Shown one piece after another: positions 7,592 through 15,064 of a DNA stretch of 46,819 bases. Below the pieces are notes generated by a model, which saw only the letters and a program-made list of their open reading frames with translations, ran no database searches and was not told the origin of the DNA. Both the position numbers and the translations under genes were made by a program. The stretch covers positions 1 through 46,819 of the forward strand of contig JBBIIL010000015.1 of assembly GCA_037446495.1 (NCBI GenBank), in the 5' to 3' direction. How positions within the stretch are numbered: position 1 is the first letter of the stretch; every line of letters starts with the position of its first letter. This DNA comes from CAIXZV01 sp037446495. GTDB taxonomy: Bacteria > Chloroflexota > Limnocylindria > Limnocylindrales > CSP1-4.

Positions 7592-8485
7592 ATGAAGGCT
7601 GGCCTGCAGATCCCATCGTTCACCTGGCCCGGCGGCCCGGAGGCGATCGCGCCCACGCTCGCGCGCGTGGCCCGCTCTGCCGACGACGCGGGCTTCGACT
7701 CCATCTGGGTGATGGACCACTTCTTCCAGATTCGCGGCGTCGGGCGACCCGAGGAGCCCATGCTCGAGGGCTGGACCACGCTCGGGTTCCTGGCTGCGAA
7801 CACCGCTCGGGCGCGGCTCGGGCTGATGGTGGGCGGCGTCCACTACCGGGCGCCGGGGCTCTGGGCGAAGGCCGTCACGACGCTCGACGTGCTCTCCGGC
7901 GGGCGGGCATGGCTGGGGATCGGCGCCGCCTGGAACGAGGACGAGTCGAACGGGCTCGGGTTCGCCTTCCCGCCACTCGCCGAGCGCTTCGAGCTGCTCG
8001 AGGACACGCTGCGCCTCGTCCACGAGATGTGGCAGGGCGAGCGCGGCTCGCAGGCTGCCTTCGAGGGCCGGCGCACGCGCGCCACCCGGCTGCTCAACTC
8101 GCCGCAGGCGCTCAGCCGGCCCCACCCGCCGGTGATGATCGGCGGCGGCGGCGAGCGCAAGACGCTGCGCCTGGTGGCCCAGTTCGGCGACGCCTGCAAC
8201 GTGTTCGGCGTGCCGACGGCCATCCGCCACAAGTACGAGGTGCTCCGCGAGCACTGCGAGGCCGTCGGCCGCGACCCCGACGAGATCGAGCGATCGACGC
8301 TCCAGACAGTGCGCCTCGATCTCGGCGACGGCCAGGGCGAGAGCGCTGCGCAGGTCGTGGACCGTTTCGGCGAGCTCGCCGACGCAGGCGCCCAGCACGT
8401 CATCTTCTCGGTGCGCGACGTGTGGGACCCACGCGTCATGGACGTTCTGGCGCGGGACGTGCTGCCCGCCCTCCACGCGCTCTAG
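7592..8485 (+). CDS. LLM-class (luciferase-like) probable F420-dependent oxidoreductase
   Basis: A 297-residue TIM-barrel enzyme of the bacterial-luciferase superfamily. Features are the N-terminal LQIPSFTWPGGP, DAGFDSIWVMDHFFQI, the Gly-rich strand ARLGLMVGGVHYRAPGLWAKAVTTLDVLSGGRAWLGIGAAWNEDE, and PPVMIGGGGERKTLRLVAQFGDACN, typical of F420-using members of this class. Location directly after cofE (44 bp) supports F420 rather than FMN as the cofactor. The substrate cannot be deduced. ATG 7592 is preferred over ATG 7583 because the latter lies inside the -10 box. A hairpin follows the stop. Confidence 0.85.
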   Translation: MKAGLQIPSFTWPGGPEAIAPTLARVARSADDAGFDSIWVMDHFFQIRGVGRPEEPMLEGWTTLGFLAANTARARLGLMVGGVHYRAPGLWAKAVTTLDVLSGGRAWLGIGAAWNEDESNGLGFAFPPLAERFELLEDTLRLVHEMWQGERGSQAAFEGRRTRATRLLNSPQALSRPHPPVMIGGGGERKTLRLVAQFGDACNVFGVPTAIRHKYEVLREHCEAVGRDPDEIERSTLQTVRLDLGDGQGESAAQVVDRFGELADAGAQHVIFSVRDVWDPRVMDVLARDVLPALHAL

Positions 8486-8486
8486 A

Positions 8487-8508
8487 CGTCTGCCGCACCC
8501 GGCGGACG
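8487..8508 (+). terminator. Stem-loop after the LLM gene, candidate terminator
   Basis: CGTCTGCCG and CGGCGGACG form a 9-bp stem (one G-T pair) around the loop CACC, starting 2 bp after the stop codon. No U-tract follows, so intrinsic termination is only a candidate function. Confidence 0.45.
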
Positions 8509-8535
8509 CTCAGGGCCGAATAGTCCGACCTCCTC

Positions 8536-8563
8536 TTGGCGGCATACCCCCAGGGGGTATACG
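8536..8563 (+). promoter_or_regulatory. Candidate trxB promoter TTGGCG-16-TATACG
   Basis: TTGGCG at 8536-8541 and TATACG at 8558-8563 are spaced by 16 bp and enclose the palindrome at 8544-8560. A second -10-like hexamer, TACGAT, is at 8574-8579. Either start point would place the palindrome where a bound repressor blocks polymerase. Confidence 0.4.
8544..8560. promoter_or_regulatory. 17-bp perfect palindrome, CsoR/CstR-like operator upstream of trxB
   Basis: ATACCCCC-A-GGGGGTAT is a perfect inverted repeat around one central base. TA-flanked C-tract/G-tract repeats of this kind are typical operators of the CsoR/CstR/RcnR repressors, which sense copper, persulfide or nickel/cobalt. It sits between the candidate -35 and -10 boxes of trxB. 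No gene for such a repressor is in the window, so the regulator is inferred from the site alone. Confidence 0.6.
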
Positions 8564-8620
8564 TGCCCCATGCTACGATGGTTGCGACGACCCATCGACC
8601 AAGGAACCTGCTGCCCGACC

Positions 8621-9748
8621 ATGTCCGACCCGCACCTCCCCGCTACCAGCGAAGCCCAGGCCAGCCCCTTCGGGAGCCTCAAGATCGACCTCGCCGCCGG
8701 CGGCGGCTCGCCCTTCGGCGGGCTCTCCGTCGTGGCCGACGACGCCACGGCGATGCCCCACGCGGGCGGTCCCGGCACCGTGGTCGACGGCGGGCCCCCC
8801 ACCGAGACCAAGGTGCTGATCATCGGATCAGGGCCGGCAGGCCTCACCGCGGCCATCTACGCCGCGCGCGCGAACCTGGAGCCCGTGGTTGTCGCGGGGT
8901 CCGCGCCGGGCGGCCAGCTGATGCTCACCAGCGAGATCGAGAACTTCCCGGGCTTCCCCGAGGGCATCGACGGCCCAGACCTCATGGGGCGCTTCCGCGA
9001 GCAGGCCGAGCGGTTCGGCACCCGCTTCTTCGACCTCGACGTGGACCGGGTGGACCTCTCCGGACGGCCATTCCGAGTCTGGGCTCGGGGGACGGAGTTC
9101 GTCGGCCAGTCGCTCATCCTCGCGACGGGCGCCTCGGCCCTGTGGCTCAACATCGAGAGTGAGCAGCGGCTTCGCGGCCGCGGCGTGTCGGCCTGCGCCA
9201 CCTGTGACGGGTTCTTCTTCCGTGACCGCGAGATCGCGGTGGTCGGCGGCGGAGACTCCGCGATGGAGGAGGCGAACTACCTCACGAAGTACGCCTCGAA
9301 GGTGCACCTGCTCCACCGGCGCGACGGGTTCCGCGCCAGCAAGATCATGATCGACCGGGCCCATGCCAACCCCAAGATCGAGGTGCACACCAACGCCGAG
9401 GTGGCCGAGGTCCTGGGCGAGCAGAAGGTGGAGGGCCTGCGGCTGCGCGATGCGCGCGACGGCAGCGAGCGGATCATCCCGCTGGAGGGCCTGTTCATCG
9501 CCATCGGCCACCGGCCCAACACCGATGTGTTCCGGGACTGGCTCCCCACCGACGCAAAGGGCTACCTGACGCCCCACAGGCACACCTCCAGCGAGATCAG
9601 CGGCGTGTTCATCGCGGGCGACGTGGCGGACCACCGCTACCGACAGGCGATCACCGCGGCCGGCGACGGCGCCCGCGCCGCGATCGACGCCGAGCGCTGG
9701 CTCGAGAGCGAGGGCATCGCGGAGCACGCCACCCAGACCGCCTGGTAG
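8621..9748 (+). CDS. trxB: Thioredoxin reductase with N-terminal extension
   Basis: A 375-residue NADPH-dependent flavoprotein that reduces thioredoxin. It shows the FAD-binding GSGPAG (residues 69-74), the redox-active CATC (C192, C195), the NADPH-binding VVGGGDSAMEEANYL, HRRDGFRAS, and the C-terminal FAD motif GVFIAGDVAD. Usual TrxB proteins reach GSGPAG near residue 12, so about 55 residues are extra. The extension is Gly/Pro/Ala-rich and contains two similar hexapeptides, SPFGSL and SPFGGL. ATG 8621 is chosen because the 17 codons back to an in-frame ATG at 8570 use many A-ending codons unlike the rest of the gene; 8570 would be leaderless relative to TATACG and is not excluded. No thioredoxin gene is adjacent. 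Confidence 0.9.
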   Translation: MSDPHLPATSEAQASPFGSLKIDLAAGGGSPFGGLSVVADDATAMPHAGGPGTVVDGGPPTETKVLIIGSGPAGLTAAIYAARANLEPVVVAGSAPGGQLMLTSEIENFPGFPEGIDGPDLMGRFREQAERFGTRFFDLDVDRVDLSGRPFRVWARGTEFVGQSLILATGASALWLNIESEQRLRGRGVSACATCDGFFFRDREIAVVGGGDSAMEEANYLTKYASKVHLLHRRDGFRASKIMIDRAHANPKIEVHTNAEVAEVLGEQKVEGLRLRDARDGSERIIPLEGLFIAIGHRPNTDVFRDWLPTDAKGYLTPHRHTSSEISGVFIAGDVADHRYRQAITAAGDGARAAIDAERWLESEGIAEHATQTAW

Positions 9749-9751
9749 CGG

Positions 9752-9773
9752 GGTCATCAGCGTCCCGATGACC
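9752..9773 (+). terminator. Stem-loop between trxB and the ABC exporter gene
   Basis: GGTCATC and GATGACC form a perfect 7-bp stem with an 8-nt loop, beginning 3 bp after the trxB stop and ending 14 bp before the next start codon. There is no U-tract. It could attenuate read-through or bind a protein. Confidence 0.35.
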
Positions 9774-9787
9774 TTGCGTCCCCTCCC

Positions 9788-11791
9788 GTGAGCGGCCGTC
9801 CCGGGGGAGGCGTGCGCGCGCTCGCCCGCGGCGCCGCCGCCCCGGGCCGCCTCACCCCACCCCGCGACGACTTCTCGCGCGTGCCGCCCGAGCGCCGCGC
9901 CGAGACGTTCCGGCGGATGCTCGCCTTCTTCCAGCCGTATCGCCTGCAGGTCCTCGTGGTCCTCGCGGCCATCATCGCCACGAGCCTGCTCGGACTGCTC
10001 AACCCGTTCCTGCTCAAGCTGCTCACCGACAACGTCATCATCGGCCACCAGTTCGACAAGCTGAACCTCTACGTCGGGCTGATGGTGGCCACGCCGGTCG
10101 TGAGCGGCCTCATCGGCGTCGGGCAGTCATACCTCAACAACCTCATCGGCCAGAACGTGATGCAGGACCTGCGGAACGCGCTGTATTCGCACCTCCAGCG
10201 TCTCCCGCTCCGGTTCTTCACGGCCACCCGCACCGGCGAGATCCAGAGCCGGCTCTCCAACGATGTCGGCGGGATCCAGTCTGTGGTCACCGACACGGCC
10301 GCCTCGATCACGCAGAACGTGGCGGTCGCCCTATCGACGATGGTGGCGATGCTCCTCCTCGACTGGCGGCTGACGCTGCTCTCGCTCGGGATGCTGCCGT
10401 TCTTCCTCATTCTCACCAATCGGGTCGGCAAGGTTCGCAGGAGTGTGAGCAGCGAGACGCAGAAGCGCCTTGCCGACCTGAGCGCGGTGACCGAGGAGAC
10501 GCTCTCGGTGTCGGGGATCCTGCTCGGCAAGACGTTCGGCGCGCAGGAGCGGTCCATCGCACGATTCCGGGGTCTGAACCTGGAGCTCGCGCGGCTGCAG
10601 ATCCGCCAGGCGATGGTCGGCCGCTGGTTCTTCATGATCATCGGCACGATCTTCTCGATCACGCCGGCGTTCGTGTACTGGCTGGCGGGGACGCTGGCCA
10701 TGAACGGCGACCCCTCCGCGCCCACCGCCGGCGCCGTCGTGGCGTTCACCACGCTCCAGAGCCGACTCTTCTTCCCGATGGGCCAGCTGCTCAACGTCCA
10801 GGTCGAGATCCAGGGTTCCCTCGCGCTCTTCGACCGGATCTTCGAGTACCTCGACCTCGACCCGGAGATCTCCGATGCGCCGGACGCGGTCGATCTTCCG
10901 ACCGAGCGCGTGCGCGGCGCCGTGGCCTTCCGCGACGTCTCGTTCCGCTACCCGTCGGAGCCGGCGACAGCAAAGGCCGCCGACGCGGCCGCAGGCGAGC
11001 TGGGCGACGACGCCGAGGGCGAAGCGACCCGCGAGGCGATCGCCACCGCGCTGCCGGAGCCGCCGATCGCGGCGTTCGGGCTCGAGGACGTGAGCTTCGA
11101 GGCGAACCCCGGCGAGCTCGTCGCGCTCGTCGGCCCGTCAGGCGCGGGCAAGACGACGACGACCTACCTCATCCCGCGGCTGTACGACGCCGAGGCGGGC
11201 AGCGTCACCGTGGACGGCCACGACGTGCGTGGGATCACGCTCGCGAGCCTCGGACGGGCGATCGGGTTCGTGACCCAGGAGACGTACCTGTTCCACGCGT
11301 CAATCCGCGAGAACCTGCTCTTCGCCAAGCCGGACGCGACCGACGCAGAGCTCGAGGCGGCCGCCCAGGCCGCGGCGATCCACGACCGCATCCACGAGCT
11401 GCCGGATGGCTTCGACACGGTGGTGGGCGAGCGTGGATACAAGCTCTCAGGGGGCGAGAAGCAGCGCATCGCCATCGCCCGCGTGCTCCTCAAGAACCCC
11501 AGGATCCTGATCCTCGACGAGGCGACGTCCTCGCTCGACACGATGTCAGAGCGGCTCATCCAGGCGGCACTCGCGCGCCTCACCGAGGGGCGGACGACGA
11601 TCGCGATCGCCCACCGGCTGTCCACGATCCTGCGCGCCGACCGCATCCTGGTCTTCGAGCGCGGGCGGATCGTGGAGCGCGGCACCCACCGCGAGCTGCT
11701 CGCCCAGGACGGGCTCTACGCCCGCCTCTACCACGAGCAGTTCGAGGCCGAGGCCGCGGCGCTCGCGGAGCTGTCGAGGCCAACTGCGTAG
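9788..11791 (+). CDS. ABC exporter, fused transmembrane and ATPase domains (MsbA/MDR-like)
   Basis: A 667-residue half-transporter. Residues about 55-340 form a six-helix exporter membrane domain (for example VLVVLAAIIATSLLGLLNPFLLKLL). The ATPase domain has Walker A GPSGAGKT (449-456), the ABC signature LSGGEKQR (from 553), Walker B ILILDEATSSLD and the H-loop AHRLST. Such proteins dimerise and export lipids or drugs; the substrate is unknown. The A-loop tyrosine (Y388, FRYPS) is 61 residues before Walker A instead of about 25, because of an acidic Ala-rich insertion at about 392-430. The start is a GTG at 9788, 39 bp after trxB, with no clear ribosome-binding site; the first 30 residues are Pro/Gly/Arg-rich. 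Confidence 0.9.
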   Translation: MSGRPGGGVRALARGAAAPGRLTPPRDDFSRVPPERRAETFRRMLAFFQPYRLQVLVVLAAIIATSLLGLLNPFLLKLLTDNVIIGHQFDKLNLYVGLMVATPVVSGLIGVGQSYLNNLIGQNVMQDLRNALYSHLQRLPLRFFTATRTGEIQSRLSNDVGGIQSVVTDTAASITQNVAVALSTMVAMLLLDWRLTLLSLGMLPFFLILTNRVGKVRRSVSSETQKRLADLSAVTEETLSVSGILLGKTFGAQERSIARFRGLNLELARLQIRQAMVGRWFFMIIGTIFSITPAFVYWLAGTLAMNGDPSAPTAGAVVAFTTLQSRLFFPMGQLLNVQVEIQGSLALFDRIFEYLDLDPEISDAPDAVDLPTERVRGAVAFRDVSFRYPSEPATAKAADAAAGELGDDAEGEATREAIATALPEPPIAAFGLEDVSFEANPGELVALVGPSGAGKTTTTYLIPRLYDAEAGSVTVDGHDVRGITLASLGRAIGFVTQETYLFHASIRENLLFAKPDATDAELEAAAQAAAIHDRIHELPDGFDTVVGERGYKLSGGEKQRIAIARVLLKNPRILILDEATSSLDTMSERLIQAALARLTEGRTTIAIAHRLSTILRADRILVFERGRIVERGTHRELLAQDGLYARLYHEQFEAEAAALAELSRPTA

Positions 11792-11866
11792 TCGCCGCCG
11801 GGCGTCGCGAACAGCAGGCGAAGGGCCGCCGCTCGCCCGCCCAGTGGCGCCGAGACGAGAGCCCCG

Positions 11867-12274
11867 TCAGAGCGCCCGCATCCTGTTGCTCTTCGGGTCG
11901 TGGGTCACTTCCGCCAGGCCCAGCGCCTCGAGGAGCGGCGGGAGGTAGACCCCGAACCGGCCGCGGAACCCCTTCTTGAGGCCGTACCAGCCGCCGCGCG
12001 GGTTGCCCGCCGAGCGGCCCCACGCCTCGACAGTGCCGTCCGCGGCAGGCTTCTGCTCGTCCGCGCCGCCAAGGGGCACCCAGCCGCCCTGGGCCGTCAG
12101 CCAGGCGTGCAGCTCCTCGACGGCACGGGCGTCGTAGGTCAGCCTCGTCGAGCCCACCTGGCACACGATCTGCGGCGGATCGGAGGCGTCGTCGCGGTAC
12201 ATCGTGTAGGCGGACGTGCCCGGTGGCGTCGTCAACTGCCAGGGGTCGTCCCTTGTGCCGGCGCCGGTGGCCAT
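11867..12274 (-). CDS. Conserved-looking hypothetical protein
   Basis: A 135-residue soluble protein with no signal peptide or membrane segment. It has an ordered composition with many aromatic residues (DDPWQLTTPPGTSAYTMYRDD, NPRGGWYGLKKGFRGRF) and a C-terminus ending in DPKSNRMRAL, which looks like a real single-domain fold. I cannot assign a family function. The ATG at 12274 is well supported by GGAGGAA about 8 nt upstream; longer in-frame extensions run through the argC promoter and are unlikely. It is divergent from argC and convergent with the ABC exporter gene (75 bp between the stops). Confidence 0.75.
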   Translation of the reverse strand: MATGAGTRDDPWQLTTPPGTSAYTMYRDDASDPPQIVCQVGSTRLTYDARAVEELHAWLTAQGGWVPLGGADEQKPAADGTVEAWGRSAGNPRGGWYGLKKGFRGRFGVYLPPLLEALGLAEVTHDPKSNRMRAL

Positions 12275-12381
12275 CGCGGGTTCCTCCGTGCGGCCGGCGG
12301 GACGCGGCCGTTGCGCAGACGTTGCCACACCGTCGTCCGAGGCGCAATGCCAGCCTGTCGCGCCAGCCCCCGTCCGAGCCG

Positions 12382-12419
12382 TTTGCATGAGTATGCAGGA
12401 ACATGTATAGTCATTCGAT
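12382..12419 (+). promoter_or_regulatory. Tandem ARG boxes (ArgR operator) over the argC promoter
   Basis: Box 1 has the core TGCAT-GAGT-ATGCA at 12384-12397, a perfect inverted repeat with the TGNAT-N4-ATNCA geometry of ARG boxes. Box 2 has the core TGTAT-AGTC-ATTCG at 12404-12417, matching all but the last base. The cores are 20 bp apart, the helical spacing of paired ARG boxes bound by an ArgR hexamer. Box 1 covers the -35 and box 2 the -10, so arginine-loaded ArgR should block transcription. argR itself is the fourth gene of this operon. Confidence 0.75.
12383..12411 (+). promoter_or_regulatory. argC promoter TTGCAT-17-TATAGT
   Basis: TTGCAT at 12383-12388 and TATAGT at 12406-12411 are 17 bp apart. 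The predicted start point, 7 nt after the -10 box, coincides with the ATG at 12418. Confidence 0.65.
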
Positions 12420-12486
12420 GACCACGCTCCGCCCGATCTGCGACCCCACGAGTCGGCCGTCCGCGAGCGGCTGCGTGCGCCCGTGA
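12418..12486 (+). CDS. Candidate leaderless leader peptide upstream of argC (22 codons)
   Basis: An ATG lies exactly 7 nt after the -10 box TATAGT, the leaderless geometry used elsewhere in this window. It opens a 22-codon frame whose TGA (12484-12486) overlaps the argC GTG (12483-12485) as GTGA. Arg-Pro pairs occur at residues 5-6, 13-14 and 21-22, exactly every eight residues, and the last pair is at the stop. The frame is not that of argC. It could couple translation into argC, which has no visible Shine-Dalgarno sequence, or sense arginyl-tRNA or arginine. The peptide is too short for statistical support from one sequence. Confidence 0.35.
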   Translation: MTTLRPICDPTSRPSASGCVRP

Positions 12487-13631
12487 GCGCGGACTCGACG
12501 GGCTCGGCGATCTCGGCGGAGCGTGCGTCAAACCCGGCCATCACGCCCGCCCAGCGCGGTGCCCGTGCGCTCGGCGGGGGCGGCCCCATCCGGATCGCCA
12601 TCGTCGGCGCCACCGGCTACGTCGGCGCGGAGTTGATCCGGCTGCTGGCGCTCCATCCCCACGTGGAGATCGCCGGCCTCATCGGCAGGGAGCGCAAGGG
12701 CGACCCGATCGCGCACATCCACCCTCACCTTGCCACGCGCAACCTGCACGTCCACGACTTCGTGCCCGACGACGCCGAGGCCGTGTTCCTGGCGCTTCCC
12801 CACGGCACGGCGGCGAACCGCGTGGACGAGTTCCTGGGCCGCGGCCAGACGGTCATCGATCTCGGGCCGGACTTCCGGCTGCACGATCCGGGCGACTACC
12901 CGACCTGGTACCACTTCGACCACCCCCGGCCCGGGCTGCTCGAGACCGCCGTCTACGGTCTGCCGGAGCTCCACCGCGCGGAGCTGGCCGCCGCCGGGAC
13001 GAAGCCGGGGGCCATCGTCGGCTCGCCTGGCTGCTACGCCACCACGACCATCCTCGCGCTGACCCCGCTCGCCCGCGCCGGGCTGATCGCCGACGTCGTG
13101 GTGGACGCGAAGAGCGGCGTGTCGGGCGCCGGCCGCGACCCCAAGGCCGATCTCCACTTCGGCGAGGTCAACGAGAGCGTCAAGGCGTACGGCATCTTCA
13201 CCCACCGCCACATCGGAGAGATCGAGCAGGAGCTTCTCGGGCAATCCCCGACACCAGGCGCGAACCCGGGCGCCACGGGGATCGACTTCCTGCCCCACCT
13301 CGTCCCGATGACCAGGGGCATCCTCGCGGCCTGCCACGTCCGGACGACGCGCCCCGTGACGCAGGCCGAGCTCGACCAGGTCTACGCCGACGCCTACGCC
13401 GACGAGGCGTTCATCAGCGTCGTCCCCAACCCGCCCGCCACGAAGCATGTCCTGGGCTCCAACGAGTTTCGCGTGTTCGCAGGGGTGGACGGCCGGAACG
13501 GCCGCGTGCTCGCGATCGGCGTGCTCGACAACCTCGTCAAGGGTGCCGCGGGCCAGGCGATCCAGGCGTTCAACGTGCTCCACGGCCTGCCCGAGCCGGC
13601 TGGCCTCCTCCAGCTCCCCCTCGCGCCCTGA
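12483..13631 (+). CDS. argC: N-acetyl-gamma-glutamyl-phosphate reductase
   Basis: A 382-residue NADPH-dependent reductase, third step of arginine synthesis. It shows the nucleotide-binding IRIAIVGATGYVGAEL, the catalytic cysteine C184 in SPGCYATT, KSGVSGAGRDP, the histidine-bearing HRHIGEIEQEL and HLVPMTRGI. About 35 residues precede the nucleotide-binding strand, somewhat longer than usual, so a start further in is possible. The GTG at 12483 is preferred because it overlaps the stop of the short upstream frame (GTGA) and follows a strong ARG-box promoter. It is the first gene of argC-argJ-argB-argR-argG. Confidence 0.95.
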   Translation: MSADSTGSAISAERASNPAITPAQRGARALGGGGPIRIAIVGATGYVGAELIRLLALHPHVEIAGLIGRERKGDPIAHIHPHLATRNLHVHDFVPDDAEAVFLALPHGTAANRVDEFLGRGQTVIDLGPDFRLHDPGDYPTWYHFDHPRPGLLETAVYGLPELHRAELAAAGTKPGAIVGSPGCYATTTILALTPLARAGLIADVVVDAKSGVSGAGRDPKADLHFGEVNESVKAYGIFTHRHIGEIEQELLGQSPTPGANPGATGIDFLPHLVPMTRGILAACHVRTTRPVTQAELDQVYADAYADEAFISVVPNPPATKHVLGSNEFRVFAGVDGRNGRVLAIGVLDNLVKGAAGQAIQAFNVLHGLPEPAGLLQLPLAP

Positions 13632-13660
13632 GCGCCGTCCACACCCGCTGAGGCCAGGCC

Positions 13661-15037
13661 ATGCCGCTGTCCGCCGACTCGATCCTCGCACCCCTCCCCA
13701 CCGACCTGCCGATGGTCGAGCGTGCCTCGCGCATGCCCGCCGGCTTCGCTGCGGTGGGCACGACGGCGGGGATCAAGGCGTCGGGACGCCCGGACTTCGC
13801 GCTCGTGGTGGCCACGAGCGGGCCGGTCCCGGCGGCCGCCGTCTTCACGCCGAACCGCTTCGCGGCCGCGCCGGTGCGGCTGTCGCGGGCGAACCTCCAG
13901 GCCAGCGGCGGCACGTCCGCGACGTGCGGGTACGCGTCCGCCGTCATCGCCACGTCGGGATCGGCGAACGCGGCGACCGGCGAGGCGGGCGATGCCGACC
14001 AGGCCGCGATCGGCCGGGCCGTGGCCGAGGCGATCGACGCCCGGCCGGAGCACGTGCTCCACCTCTCGACCGGCATCATCGGCACGCGGCTGCCGGTGGG
14101 CAACGTCACCGCGGCCATCGGAAAGGTCACCCGCGAGGGCCTCGAGTGCACCGACCTCGCGCTCGGCCAGGCGGCGGTCGCCCTGCGAACGACCGACTCG
14201 ACGACCAAGATGGCCAGCCTGACGACCCTGGCCCCGGGCGCGGAGGGCGGGTCGGTCCCGATCACCGTGACCGGCATCGCGAAGGGCGTCGGGATGATCC
14301 ACCCGCGCATGGCGACGATGCTCTCCATCGTGCTCACGGACGCCGCGGCCTCGCCAGCCACGCTGCGCGAGCTGCTTCGGGCCGCAGCCGCGGTCACCTG
14401 GGACCAGCTCTCCGTGGACGGCGACACCAGCACCAACGACACCGTGTTCGTGCTCGCATCCGGCGCGGCCGGTGCCGCCTCGGCTGACGACAACGACGAG
14501 GCGCGCGCGGCGCTGGGTGCGGCGATCACGGCCGTCGCCCGCGACCTCGCCCGCCAGCAGGCGCGCGATGGCGAGGGCGCGAACGCCCTCATCACCTGCC
14601 AGGTCAGCGGCGCCGCCGACCACGCCGACGCCCGGGCCGTGGCGCGCGCGGTGATCTCCTCGTCGCTGGTCAAGGCGGCCGTCCACGGCAAGGACCCCAA
14701 CTGGGGGCGGATCGCCGGCGCGGCCGGCAACGCGCTCCTCGCGGAGGCGGCGGTGCTCGAGGCGGACGGGCTGGGCCCGGAGGAGGCCGCCTCGCGCGCT
14801 GGTCAGCCGGCAGGCGTGGACCCGGCCCGGATGCGGATCGCGATCGCCGGGCACCTCGCGTACGACGGGTTTGCCGGCGGCCCCGTCGGCATCGACAAGG
14901 GCGCGGCTCGGGAGGCGATGCACGCCGAGGAGGTCCTCATCCGCGTGGACCTCGGCCTGGGCAACGGGTCAGGCGAGGCGTTCGGCTGCCCGCTGACAGA
15001 GGCCTACGTCAAGGAGAACTCGGAGTACACCACGTGA
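13661..15037 (+). CDS. argJ: Bifunctional glutamate N-acetyltransferase / amino-acid acetyltransferase
   Basis: A 458-residue ArgJ. It transfers the acetyl group from N-acetylornithine to glutamate, so this organism uses the recycling arginine pathway, and it may also use acetyl-CoA. The autoprocessing site is visible in GMIHPRMATML: cleavage before T219 would expose the catalytic threonine of the beta chain. Upstream, STGIIGTRLPV forms the oxyanion region; downstream, KAAVHGKDPNWGRI is a family signature. The start is ATG 13661 with TGAGG about 8 nt upstream, 29 bp after argC. The length is slightly above the usual 400 residues. Confidence 0.95.
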   Translation: MPLSADSILAPLPTDLPMVERASRMPAGFAAVGTTAGIKASGRPDFALVVATSGPVPAAAVFTPNRFAAAPVRLSRANLQASGGTSATCGYASAVIATSGSANAATGEAGDADQAAIGRAVAEAIDARPEHVLHLSTGIIGTRLPVGNVTAAIGKVTREGLECTDLALGQAAVALRTTDSTTKMASLTTLAPGAEGGSVPITVTGIAKGVGMIHPRMATMLSIVLTDAAASPATLRELLRAAAAVTWDQLSVDGDTSTNDTVFVLASGAAGAASADDNDEARAALGAAITAVARDLARQQARDGEGANALITCQVSGAADHADARAVARAVISSSLVKAAVHGKDPNWGRIAGAAGNALLAEAAVLEADGLGPEEAASRAGQPAGVDPARMRIAIAGHLAYDGFAGGPVGIDKGAAREAMHAEEVLIRVDLGLGNGSGEAFGCPLTEAYVKENSEYTT

Positions 15038-15064
15038 GACCTCAGCCAGCCCCCGCGGTGGCCC

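Noticed and set aside
6206..8476. Long open frame of about 750 codons on the minus strand opposite cofC, cofE and the LLM gene
   Set aside because: It is antisense to three clearly recognisable genes, has no family resemblance, and is Arg/Gly/His-rich as expected for the shadow of GC-rich coding DNA.
8570..8620. ATG at 8570 as the trxB start, 7 nt after TATACG
   Set aside because: The 17 added codons include cta, cga, gga and caa, unlike the strongly C/G-ending codons of the gene, so they look like leader sequence. Kept as an alternative only.
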